Assembly: GCF_010015475.1 (NCBI RefSeq)
Contig: NZ_SSNI01000041.1
Coordinates: 1 to 52,212 of the forward strand
Reading direction: 5' to 3'
DNA: 52,212 nt
From: Pontibacter pamirensis
GTDB lineage: Bacteria; Bacteroidota; Bacteroidia; Cytophagales; Hymenobacteraceae
Positions 25,748 through 33,839 of this stretch are shown here, piece by piece. The translations under genes and the position numbers were made by a program. Numbering within the stretch: position 1 is the stretch's first letter; each line of letters starts with the position of its first letter. Under the pieces are notes generated by a model. The model was not told the DNA's origin. It worked only from the letters and a program-made list of their open reading frames with translations, and ran no database searches.

Positions 25748-27010
25748 ATGGAACTACTCATCCTACTGCTGCTCATCCTCCTCAACGGGGTCTTCTCCAT
25801 GTCGGAGATTGCGCTGGTGTCCGCAAAGAAAATCAGGCTGGAGTCCGCCGCCAGGAAGGGCAGCCCCGGGGCCAGGGCCGCCCTGAGGCTGGCCGAGTCC
25901 CCCAACAAGTTCTTCTCCACCGTGCAGATCGGCATCACGCTCATCGGCATCCTGACGGGTATCTACAGCGGGGAGAACATCACCGGCGACGTGGAGGCTT
26001 TCCTCTCCTCCTTCGCCTTTGCCAGGCCCTTCGCCGACACCGCCGCTCTCGTGCTGGTGCTGGTGGCCATCACCTACTTCACGCTGGTGCTCGGGGAGCT
26101 GGTGCCCAAGCGCATCGGCCTGGCCAACCCGGAGTCCGTTTCCACCCTTGTCGCCCGGCCCATGCAGCTGCTCTCCAAAGTAGCCGCCCCCTTCGTCTGG
26201 CTGCTCACCTTCACCTCCGACCTGGTGCTGCGGGCGCTGCGCGTCAGGCCCGCCGAGAACAGGGTGACCGAGGAGGAGGTAAGGGCCATCGTCGCGGAGG
26301 CGGCCCACGGCGGGGAGGTGCAGGAGATTGAGCAGGACATCGTGGAGCGGGTCTTCTTTTTGGGGGACCGGCGGGTGGATTCCCTGATGACGTACCGCGG
26401 CGACATCGTCTTCCTCAACCTGCGGGAAGGCCCCGATGCCCTCCGTGCCCTCATCGGCTCCTCGCTCTACTCGGTCTACCCTGTTTTTGAGGGCAGTATA
26501 GACAACGTGGTCGGGGTCGTCTTCCTCAAGGACCTGTTCACGCCCCTGCAGGAAACGGGCTTTGAGCTGGGCCGCTACCTCAAGCCTGTGCGCTACCTGG
26601 CGGAGACCACCTCCGCCTACAGGGCGCTGGAGCACTTTAAGAGCACCGGGGTGCACTACAGCCTTGTCACGGACGAGTACGGCACGGTGATGGGCATCGT
26701 CACCATGAACGACATCCTGGAGGCGCTGGTGGGCGATGTTGCGCAGGCCGGCGAGGCGGGGCACATCCAGCCGCGGGAGGACGGAAGCTGGCTGGTGGAC
26801 GGCCACTGCGCCTTCCATGACTTCCTCCGCTACTTCGGGCTGCCGCACGGCGGGCAGGCTTACCCCTTCCAGACCGTCGCGGGCCTGCTGCTCAGCGAGC
26901 TGGGGCACATCCCCCAGGAGGGGGAAAGGCTGCAGTGGGGCGGGCTGGAGCTGGAGGTGATAGACATGGACAGTGCCAAAATAGACAAAGTCCTGGTGAG
27001 GCGGCCCTGA
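25748..27010 (+). CDS. CNNM/HlyC-CorC family membrane protein 1
   Basis: 420 residues in the usual three-part order: a DUF21/CNNM membrane domain of about 190 residues (starts MELLILLLLILLNGVFSMSE; includes GELVPKRIGLANPE), a pair of CBS domains (about 205-335, with YPVFEGSIDNVVGVV and DEYGTVMGIVTMNDILEAL) and a CorC/HlyC domain to the end. These proteins take part in Mg2+ or Co2+ homeostasis, and some export Mg2+. A second family member is at 38915. Confidence 0.92.
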   Translation: MELLILLLLILLNGVFSMSEIALVSAKKIRLESAARKGSPGARAALRLAESPNKFFSTVQIGITLIGILTGIYSGENITGDVEAFLSSFAFARPFADTAALVLVLVAITYFTLVLGELVPKRIGLANPESVSTLVARPMQLLSKVAAPFVWLLTFTSDLVLRALRVRPAENRVTEEEVRAIVAEAAHGGEVQEIEQDIVERVFFLGDRRVDSLMTYRGDIVFLNLREGPDALRALIGSSLYSVYPVFEGSIDNVVGVVFLKDLFTPLQETGFELGRYLKPVRYLAETTSAYRALEHFKSTGVHYSLVTDEYGTVMGIVTMNDILEALVGDVAQAGEAGHIQPREDGSWLVDGHCAFHDFLRYFGLPHGGQAYPFQTVAGLLLSELGHIPQEGERLQWGGLELEVIDMDSAKIDKVLVRRP

Positions 27011-27222
27011 GTGGCAAAGGGGCTGTTTTGCGCTAAGCCCCCTCTAAAAGTTCATCCTGTAGGAAAACGTTTTAAACCACCAATGGATGAAGCAGAGCCA
27101 CTTTTCTGTTTTTGGGGCAGTCAGTAAAAATCTGCCCCTATTTCATCCAAGGGCGCTCTTTATTTTTTTTTCCACAAGATGAGCTCTGAAAGGGCAGTGG
27201 CCGGACGGCAGCCAGGAGGCGT

Positions 27223-27758
27223 TCAGAGCCCCACCTCCAGCTGAAGCCGCAGCAGCAGGTGCCTGTCCCTGCCTCCCGGGGCCCCACCCGCGGAAAGCTG
27301 CGTCCTTTGCGTCAGGTCCGACTGTATCTTGAGCCGGTGCCCCTTGATGTACTTCGACACGCCGAGGGTGAGCTCTTCGGCGGGGCCGGCCTTTGCCCTG
27401 ATGCCCTTGCCCGGGCTCAGGCGCGCGTACCTGCCTGCAACTCCCCATTCGCTGCGGAAGACATACCCCAGCTGCCAGTTCTGGCCCCGCCCCACATACA
27501 CATAGCTCTCCTCCCCGTCCTCGTTTCGGGTGACCGGCGTGCCGTCGGCCCTGCCGGAGAGGTGCTCAAAGCCCAGGGAGAGGCCCCGGTACTTGAGGAG
27601 GAAATCCGCCATCAGGGTATACAGGCTCCGGGACTCGTGCAAAGGCGTCGGCGACCCGCCGCCGGTACCGGTCGTGTTGTGGTTGAGGTTACAGGTAATG
27701 CCAAGGGCGACCTTTGGCCTCTCCTCGCGCTCCAGGTCCCCCTCATAGTAGTCCCCCC
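27223..27758 (-). pseudogene. OprO/OprP-type porin, C-terminal part
   Basis: Minus-strand frame entering from the insertion edge reads GDYYEGDLEREERPKVALGI and runs to a stop at 27223, with alternating hydrophobic strands (LGFEHLSG, NWQLGYVF, RLQLEVGL as the last strand). It continues the beta-barrel broken off at 30670. The two parts were separated by the IS3-family element at 27759-30669. Confidence 0.8.
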
Positions 27759-27828
27759 TGTGAACTTGCTACATTTGACTGGAGGCTTTTGATAGGCAGA
27801 TTTAAGTAAAGTACTAAATTTGACTATT

Positions 27829-28068
27829 ATGGAAAGACGATTATTTGATGCCTCCTTTAAGCGGATGGCCATTGACCTCTCCTATGCGAGGGGATCAGTA
27901 AAAGAGGTGGCTGATGAACTGGGCATGGATCCCGGCCGGTTGAGCAAATGGCGGCAGAAGGACAGCTCGCCAGTCCGGTCCATAGAAGGGATGACAGACG
28001 AGCAAAGGGAGATAAAGCGGTTACAGAAGGAGCTGAAGGAGGCGCAATTAGAGCGCGATATCCTAAAA
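27829..28068 (+). pseudogene. IS3-family orfA, 3' end displaced by IS110
   Basis: ATG 27829 starts MERRLFDASFKRMAIDLSYA with a helix-turn-helix (SVKEVADELGMDPGRLSKWR), then a leucine-zipper region to ERDILK. At that point IS110 begins. The missing 3' end resumes near 29723 as KAVSIFSRGDGRYSDL and a stop. The gene reads on for 19 foreign codons to a TAA near 28128. Confidence 0.85.
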
Positions 28069-28337
28069 TCAGTATACAGCGCCGGCGCTGTGGAATGGCC
28101 AATACAACCTTTCCGACATAATCCCTAAATTGGCCGGGACTTCAGCGAGCCCCGCGCTTTTAATGGCACTGTTTAAGTCCTTCCTAAAATCTGGGCCGGA
28201 ATGCCTTATGCTCTTCCTGTGGAGGGGCATTTGATGAATGAACTGGTGATCTTCTCTGAAGAATCCCGTACAGAAAATTGTTAACTATTCATGGCCTTCC
28301 CTGAAGTCACTATTTTTTTCAGTTATGGGTTTCAGTT
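28069..28337 (+). ncRNA. Candidate bridge RNA of the IS110 element
   Basis: A noncoding stretch directly upstream of the transposase, the place of the bridge RNA in the IS110 group. Two guide-like matches occur. TCCTAAAATC at 28182-28191 equals the left target junction at 28061-28070. GTACAGAAAA at 28268-28277 equals the right donor end at 29715-29724. GCCTT at 28203-28207 is complementary to AAGGC in the right target (29724-29728). The order target guide then donor guide agrees with that described for IS621. The right donor guide and the overall fold were not identified. Confidence 0.6.
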
Positions 28338-29705
28338 ATGGGAAAGCAGGAAATACCTTTTAGCATCATTCACCCGCATGCCGCCGGCATCGATGTGGGC
28401 TCGCGCAGCCATATGGTTGCCGTGGATCAGGTGAGAGAAAATGTGCGTGAATTCGGTGTCTGCACCAAAGACCACGAGCAGCTGATTAGCCACCTCCAGG
28501 CCTGTGGAGTCACGACCATTGCCATGGAGAGCACCGGTAGTTACTGGCAAACCTTGTTTAATGCCCTGCAGCAGGCGGGCTTCGAGGTGCTGCTGGTGCC
28601 GGGCAGCCAGACCAAGAACGTGAAGGGGCGAAAGACGGATGTGCTGGATTGCCAATGGATACAGAAACTTCACTCCCTGGGCCTGCTGTCGGGCAGCCTG
28701 CTGCTCAGCGACACTTTTCAGCAGCTGCGCACCTATTACTTTCATCGGCAGCATTTGGTGGAACAGTCCGCCCGCTACAGCAGCAAAATGCAGAAGTGCC
28801 TGCGCCTGATGAATATCCGGCTGGATGTGGTGCTCAATGACATCACCGGCCAATCCGGCATGGCCATCATCGAAGCCATCCTCTCAGGGGCCCGTGACCC
28901 GGAGTATCTGGCTTCGCTGGCGGGCACACGTGTAAAGAGGTCACGCCAAGAGATCGCAGGGGCGCTGCATGGTTGGTGGCGGGAAGAGTTGCTGTTCGAG
29001 TTGGAGGCCTGCCTGGATTTCTACAGGCTCTATGAGAGCAAGCTAAAGGAGTGCGACCAAGTCATAGAGCAGTTCCTGGTCAAATACGCGCCTGAGACAG
29101 AAGTACCGGCCGAGGAGGAGAGGCAGCTGAAAGCCAACAGGAAAAAGCGGGGCAAGCACGCGCCCGGCTTCGATTTGCCGCACCTTGCCTTCCGTTATTT
29201 CCAGACCGACCTGTTTGCCGTTAATGGCATCAGCTTTAACACGGTGCTGTGCCTGCTGACTAACATGGGCCATGACCTGCACAGGTTCCCGACGGCAAAG
29301 AGCTTTGCCTGCTGGCTGGGGCTGGTGCCCAACAACAAGGTAAGCGGCGGGCGGGTGATCAGCAACCGCACGCCTTCGGGAAAGAACTATATCGCCAAGG
29401 CCCTTCGCCATGCGGCCAACGCTATCGGCAACCACAAGAATCATGAGCTTACTCCCTTCTTCAGAAGGATCGCTTTCCGGAAAGGGCGCATCGCAGCTAT
29501 TATCGCCACGGCAAGAAAACTGGCTGTCATTATCTGGAATATGGTCATCAAAAGAGAACCCTATAAAAAAGAGCTGGCTCAGGTCAGCAGCCAAAAGCAG
29601 AAAGCGCTGAAACTAAAACAGATCGAGAAAAAGCTATATGCCCTTGAGCTTAACAAAGAGGAACTGGACAAGCTCTTCCTTAGAAGCTCATTAGCAGTTA
29701 GTTAA
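28338..29705 (+). CDS. IS110-family transposase (DEDD recombinase)
   Basis: 455 residues, full length. The N-terminal RuvC-like DEDD domain shows GIDVGSRSH (Asp), AMESTGSYW (Glu) and KTDVLDCQW (two Asp). A coiled middle region follows, then the C-terminal domain with the catalytic Ser region near NKVSGGRVISNRTPSGKNYI. A Gly/Ala-rich helix (ALRHAANAI) and a basic tail complete it. The family joins DNA using a bridge RNA that pairs with target and donor. The frame is intact, so the element may be active. Confidence 0.95.
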   Translation: MGKQEIPFSIIHPHAAGIDVGSRSHMVAVDQVRENVREFGVCTKDHEQLISHLQACGVTTIAMESTGSYWQTLFNALQQAGFEVLLVPGSQTKNVKGRKTDVLDCQWIQKLHSLGLLSGSLLLSDTFQQLRTYYFHRQHLVEQSARYSSKMQKCLRLMNIRLDVVLNDITGQSGMAIIEAILSGARDPEYLASLAGTRVKRSRQEIAGALHGWWREELLFELEACLDFYRLYESKLKECDQVIEQFLVKYAPETEVPAEEERQLKANRKKRGKHAPGFDLPHLAFRYFQTDLFAVNGISFNTVLCLLTNMGHDLHRFPTAKSFACWLGLVPNNKVSGGRVISNRTPSGKNYIAKALRHAANAIGNHKNHELTPFFRRIAFRKGRIAAIIATARKLAVIIWNMVIKREPYKKELAQVSSQKQKALKLKQIEKKLYALELNKEELDKLFLRSSLAVS

Positions 29706-29806
29706 CAGTTGGTTGTACAGAAAAAGGCGGTGAGCATCTTCTCCAGGGGAGACGGGCGGTATTCGGATTTATAAAGGAGCACCGGAACCAATTCCCCGTC
29801 GAGAGG

Positions 29807-30637
29807 ATGTGTAGCGTGCTCAAGGTGAGCGTCAGCGGCTACTATTACTGGCTCAAACACCCCGTTAGCCTAAGGGAGCAGAAAGAGCAGGAGCTTGTGG
29901 AGCAGATTAAACAGGTTCATGAGCAGAGCAAGTGCCGCTACGGCTCCCCCAGGATTGCCGTTGAACTCAGAGAGCAGGGTATCCAGGTGTCCCGTCCGCG
30001 CGTGGCCAGAGTGATGCAGAAACATCATATTCAGAGCATCGTGCGGAAGAAGTACCGGGTGCAGACCACCGACTCCGGCCATGCCTGTACAGTGGCGGAG
30101 AATCACCTGGCAAGGGACTTCTATGCGGCGAGACCGGCAGAGAAATGGGTGTCGGATTTAACCTACATCAGGACCGGGGAAGGCTGGTTGTACCTGACGG
30201 TGGTGCTGGACCTTGCGGACAGGAAAGTGGTGGGCTGGGCGCTGAGTGAAGCAATGGATGCGGAAGTGACCACCGTGGCGGCCTGGCAGATGGCGGTGAG
30301 AAACAGGCCCCTGTTCCACTCCCTTTTGTTTCACTCTGACCGGGGCGTGCAGTACGCCTGCAGCGCCTTTCAGGAGCAGTTAGAGGGGATGCCTGTGCTG
30401 CGGAGTATGAGCAGAAGGGGCAACTGCTGGGACAACGCGGTGGCCGAGAGCTTCTTTAAGACGATGAAGACCGAAATGGTGTACCACCACAAGTTTGCCA
30501 CCATAGCAGAGGCAAAGCTGGCCGTGTTTGAGTACATTGAGAGTTTCTACAACCGGAAAAGGAGGCATTCAGCCCTGGGTTACCTGACTCCTTGCCAATA
30601 TGAAAACCAGTTGTACAGCCAAGCTGTGGCTGCCTGA
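29807..30637 (+). CDS. IS3-family orfB transposase (DDE integrase core)
   Basis: 276 residues from ATG 29807; in the native element it is joined to orfA by a -1 frameshift at the A6G heptamer, now split by IS110. The HTH_21 region (SKCRYGSPRIAVELREQGI) leads into the rve core with Asp in VSDLTYI, Asp in FHSDRGVQY and Glu in NAVAESFFKTMK, all present. GYLTPCQYE lies near the end. The gene is intact, but without its normal fusion partner the element is probably inactive. Confidence 0.9.
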   Translation: MCSVLKVSVSGYYYWLKHPVSLREQKEQELVEQIKQVHEQSKCRYGSPRIAVELREQGIQVSRPRVARVMQKHHIQSIVRKKYRVQTTDSGHACTVAENHLARDFYAARPAEKWVSDLTYIRTGEGWLYLTVVLDLADRKVVGWALSEAMDAEVTTVAAWQMAVRNRPLFHSLLFHSDRGVQYACSAFQEQLEGMPVLRSMSRRGNCWDNAVAESFFKTMKTEMVYHHKFATIAEAKLAVFEYIESFYNRKRRHSALGYLTPCQYENQLYSQAVAA

Positions 30638-30669
30638 AAAAGTCTCCAGTAAAACATTGCAATTCCACA

Positions 30670-31386
30670 GCTCTCAAAGGTGCCCAAGGGCAGCAGCTCC
30701 ACCCTTCCCGTGTAGGAAAGCCCCTCGTTTGAGTTGAGGGCGTTGTTTCCCTCGCCTGCCGTCACGGCCGTGCGAAGGGCATAGTACAGGCTGCCCATGT
30801 TGTTGTAATAGTAGAGCTGCAGGCCAAAGTCGCGCTGGATGCCGAAGGCGGCGGTAATCGGCGAGCGGTCCACCAGCTCCAGGTCACCCGAGGAGACAAC
30901 GGCCTGCCGGTTCCGCGGCAGGTTGGTAAGGCCGAACCCGAGGGAGACACGCCTGCCCATGCGGTAGAAGATGACGGCGTCCTTCAGGATAGCCGGGGTC
31001 GGGTTGCCGGGGGAGACGGCCATGTCCTGGTCTGAGAAGCCCAGCTGGATGACGTAGACCAGCTCGGGCCTGTAGAAAAAGCCGTCGAGCCGGAGCCGGA
31101 GCCGCTGCACCCTGGCCTGGAGCTCGTCGGGGCGCAGGTCCTGCGCGCTCTCCGTTTTATAGGACACCCTGTTCTGCACCCGGAAGCGGATGTTGAGCAG
31201 GAACAGGCTATCCTTGGAGCTGATGCCGATGCCGGAGCCGTAGGAGTAGTAAGGCACCTCAGAGGCCACATTCTGGGCCGCCGCCGGGGCAGAAACACCC
31301 AGGCAAACCCAAAGAAGCAGGAGCGCGCACACCGGGGCGGCGATCCGGCGGGGGCTGTTTTTACTCGAAACGATTGGGTGTGACAT
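30670..31386 (-). pseudogene. OprO/OprP-type porin, N-terminal part
   Basis: ATG 31386 (MSHPIVSSKNSPRRIAAPVC) gives a signal peptide cleaved after APAAAQ. The mature part has strands typical of phosphate-selective porins (FLLNIRFRVQNRV, RLRLRLDGFFY, VYVIQLGFSDQD, LQLYYYNNMG) and stops making sense at LLPLGTFES, where the IS3 begins. The barrel resumes at 27758. It is divergent from the kinase-like lipoprotein gene at 31547. Confidence 0.85.
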
Positions 31387-31546
31387 GAGGTGCTGAGCTG
31401 AAGCCGCCGCTACTTGGTGCATAGGGCATTTGCTTGTACGTCACATGCCGTGAAAAGTCTGCCCGGCCCGGCCCTGCGCCCGCGTACCCCCCGCCCCTCT
31501 GCCCGAGGCCGGAAACATTTCCAAGGGAACACATGTAGTTGTTACC

Positions 31547-33175
31547 ATGCGTATTCGCTTTTTTAAACCTAAACTCAACCTTTTCTTGAAACTTTCCGCC
31601 CTTTTCCTTTTCCTGCTGCTCCTTTCCTTCGGCTGCGCCAAAAAGAACTTCTATGCCGAGACACCTATCACCGACCCGGCCGAGTACCGGCGGCTGAAGC
31701 AGTCGCCCTCTACGGTGGACAGCGTGACGGTGCAGGCCGGCAGCCACTACAGGCGCGGGTTCCTGCACCGCCTGCTCTGGGGGGGGCGCCACCGGGAATC
31801 ATGGACGACGCCGGTGACCGTGCCTGTCCTGGACCCGGACGCGGTGATGGGCGGCCTGGAGGTGGAGAAAATCGGCGGGGGCATGCAGACGGTCAACGCG
31901 GCCCTGGAGAGCGAAGAGGGGATGACCTACTCGCTGCGCACGGTGGACAAGCGGCCGGCGGGCGTCCTGCCGCCCCTGCTGCGCAAAACCTTCCTGGCCA
32001 ACTGGGTGCGGGACCAGACCTCGGCCCTGAACCCCTACGGGGCGCTGGTGGTGGCCCCGCTGGCCGAGGCGGCGGGCGTCCCCCACGCCACCCCGCGGCT
32101 GGTGTACGTGAAGCCGGGCGAGGAGGGCTTCGATGAGTACGAGGAGCGCCTGAGCGACAGGCTCTACATGCTGGAGGAGAAGTTCAACGACAAGCGCGCC
32201 CTGGTGGGGGATGTGGAGGGGGCCCACGACATCGTGGGCTCCAACAAAATGCTCAACCACCGCTACGGGGAGGACGACCACTTCATCGACCAGCTGGCCT
32301 TCGCCAGGGCCCGCCTCCTGGACCTGCTCATCGGGGACTGGGACCGCCACGTGGGGCAGTGGGAGTGGGCCGAGTACAAGGAGGGCGGGGAGCACTTCTA
32401 CCGCCCCATCCCCAAGGACCGGGACAACGCCTTCTACCGCTTCGGCGGCGGGGCGCTCTCCTGGCTGCTGAGCCGCAAGTGGGCCATCCGCAAGTTCGAG
32501 TCCTTCAGCGGGGAGTATGAAGACGTGAAGGCGCTGATGATAAACTCCGAGTTCATCGACGCCCGCGCCCTGCCCCAGGTGAGCCGGGAGCAGTTCGACT
32601 CCCTGGCCCAGGTGCTGCAGCGGCAAATCACCGATGAGGTGATAGAGAAAGCCGTGCGCAGGCTGCCGGAGAACGTGTACGCGCTGCAGGGCCAGGAGAT
32701 GGCACAGCAGCTGAAAAGCAGGAGGGACAGGCTGGACCAGGCGGCCCGGGAGTTCTATGACATTCTGGCCAAAAAGGTGCTGGTGGTGGGCACGGACCGG
32801 GAGGACCTCTTCGAGGTGGTGCGCCTGAGTGACGAGGAGACGGAGGTGACGGTGCGGCGCAAGTCCGACGGCGAGGTGACCTACCACCGGGTCTTCCGGC
32901 GGTCAGAGACGGAGGAGGTCGTGCTGCACGGGCTGGCCGAGAACGACGTGTTCGAGGTGAGCGGCCAGGTGGACAAAGGCATCACCGTGACCATCGTCGG
33001 CGGCCGCGGCCAGGACGAGATAAAGGACACCTCCCGCGTGCGCGGCTGGGGGAAGAAGACGGTGGTCTACGACACCCCGCGGGAAACGAAGATTGAGGGC
33101 GGGCCGGAGACCAGGGACAGAACATCAAAGGACCCGGCGGCGAACTTCTTTGACCGGGAGGGCTTCAGGCGGTAG
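31547..33175 (+). CDS. Kinase-like (FAM20C/HipA-type) lipoprotein
   Basis: 542 residues with an SPII signal (lipobox LSFGC, lipidated Cys about 30). The middle holds an atypical kinase-like signature: NKMLNHRYGEDDHFIDQLAF, then LLIGDWDRHVGQWEW (the catalytic Asp-x-Asp-Arg-His block) and PIPKDRDNAFYR (metal-binding Asp). The C-terminal third is beta-rich (VVRLSDEETEVTVRR, IVGGRGQDEI). In related large Bacteroidota proteins this part is followed by an outer-membrane barrel; here a stop comes right after DREGFRR. Phosphotransfer to an envelope substrate is inferred from the motif only. Confidence 0.6.
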   Translation: MRIRFFKPKLNLFLKLSALFLFLLLLSFGCAKKNFYAETPITDPAEYRRLKQSPSTVDSVTVQAGSHYRRGFLHRLLWGGRHRESWTTPVTVPVLDPDAVMGGLEVEKIGGGMQTVNAALESEEGMTYSLRTVDKRPAGVLPPLLRKTFLANWVRDQTSALNPYGALVVAPLAEAAGVPHATPRLVYVKPGEEGFDEYEERLSDRLYMLEEKFNDKRALVGDVEGAHDIVGSNKMLNHRYGEDDHFIDQLAFARARLLDLLIGDWDRHVGQWEWAEYKEGGEHFYRPIPKDRDNAFYRFGGGALSWLLSRKWAIRKFESFSGEYEDVKALMINSEFIDARALPQVSREQFDSLAQVLQRQITDEVIEKAVRRLPENVYALQGQEMAQQLKSRRDRLDQAAREFYDILAKKVLVVGTDREDLFEVVRLSDEETEVTVRRKSDGEVTYHRVFRRSETEEVVLHGLAENDVFEVSGQVDKGITVTIVGGRGQDEIKDTSRVRGWGKKTVVYDTPRETKIEGGPETRDRTSKDPAANFFDREGFRR

Positions 33176-33180
33176 CGGCC

Positions 33181-33566
33181 TCAGGCGCTCAGCCAGCCCA
33201 GCGCCACGTTCAGCCGCAGGAAGGGGTGGCAGGTATGGGAGACTTGCTGTTGGGCCTGCATGCCGCAGCTGCCGGTCTTTGGCGGCCGCGGCATGCACAA
33301 GAAGGGCCACCCGCCTGACGCGCGTCTCCCTGAGCTCTTCCAGAAAACCGCCCCATGCTGCCAGCCCGGAACCCTGGGCCACAGTGCCGGCGCTCCTGGC
33401 GTCGAGCAGAAGGTTGCCGATGTCGTAGTGCCGGAGGGCGGCCGTCACCTCGTCCATGGCGTTCTTCAGCACGGAGGCAAGGGTCCCGTCATGGCCGGGC
33501 CACTCCACCGTCAGCACATCGTGGGCGGGGTCGTAGTAGGTCCACCAGGTGGCTGGGTAGCTTCAT
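33181..33566 (-). pseudogene. STAS-like small protein gene with two frameshifts
   Basis: It is a relative of the intact gene at 46557. From ATG 33566 the frame reads MKLPSHLV; one base later it continues as YYDPAHDVLTVEWPG and through DEVTAALRHYDIGNLLLDARSA. A second shift near 33225 is needed to reach HPFLRLNVALGWLSA and the stop at 33181. The intact gene has the same blocks (EYDPSSDVLLVQWP, FDIAHLLLDVRNA, YPFQTFIKKEVALRWLKA). The total length (386) is two bases off a multiple of three. Sequencing error at both points is less likely but possible. Confidence 0.65.
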
Positions 33567-33615
33567 CTAGTCACTTTTCTGTAGGGCCAAACGGCCTGTG
33601 GGACATTGTTTACCT

Positions 33616-33648
33616 CAAAGGTACAAAGTACGAGCCGGCAACTCCAAA
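33616..33648 (-). promoter_or_regulatory. Bacteroidota-type promoter
   Basis: Minus strand TTTG (33645-33648) and TACCTTTG (33616-33623) are separated by 21 bases, as in the Bacteroidota consensus TTTG-N19-21-TAnnTTTG. It lies about 50 bases upstream of the ATG of the STAS-like pseudogene. Confidence 0.6.
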
Positions 33649-33772
33649 GCAGTGCCGCTGTGGGTAGCCTTTTCTTTCTACTACAGCCGTTAAAAATAAA
33701 GAGTTTTTTGGTTCTTCCGGGGCAGAATGCGTATCTTGCTGTGGATAAGGGTTTCGATTTAGTAGTGAACGG

Positions 33773-33809
33773 AGAAAGAGCCGCCTGCAACACGCAGGCG
33801 GCTCTTTCT
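33773..33809. terminator. Intrinsic terminator of the outer-membrane protein gene
   Basis: AGAAAGAGCCGCCTGC (33773-33788) pairs perfectly with 33794-33809 around a 5-nt loop. It lies about 30 bases beyond the stop at 33840 on the minus strand. Confidence 0.85.
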
Positions 33810-33839
33810 TGTTGGTGCCGCTTTGTTCCTACCGTCGGT

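Larger units (their letters stand above)
28068..29723 (+). mobile_element. IS110-family element, nested in IS3 orfA
   Basis: About 1.66 kb without terminal inverted repeats or target duplication, as is normal for IS110. Ends are deduced by rejoining the IS3: ...ATCCTAAAA + AAGGCGGTG... restores orfA. Because both junctions are A-runs (left 4 A, right 5 A, intact target 6 A), a core of two or three A's was used and the exact edge cannot be set. It has one intact transposase and a 5' noncoding region of about 270 bases. Confidence 0.85.
27759..30669 (+). mobile_element. IS3-family (IS150-like) element, itself interrupted by IS110
   Basis: Imperfect terminal repeats begin TGTGAACTTGCTACATTTGA (27759) and, inverted, TGTGGAATTGCAATGTTTTA (from 30669), both followed by CTGGAG. 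Between them lie orfA, the nested IS110 and orfB. Without the IS110 the element is about 1.25 kb, the usual size. It disrupts the porin gene. I cannot find a clear 3-4 bp target duplication; the flanks read cccc and gctc. Confidence 0.85.

Noticed and set aside
25763..26908. Long open frame on the minus strand opposite the CorC gene
   Set aside because: It is a GC-rich shadow: the plus frame has clear CNNM, CBS and CorC motifs, whereas the minus product is rich in Gly, His and Gln without motif.
27750..30675. Target duplication of the IS3 element
   Set aside because: Left and right flanks (cccc, gctc) do not match. The porin frame can be rejoined only with one unassigned base.
31799..32887. 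Long minus-strand frame opposite the kinase-like lipoprotein
   Set aside because: Its His/Leu/Gln-rich content without domain motifs is a reflection of the codon bias of the lipoprotein gene.
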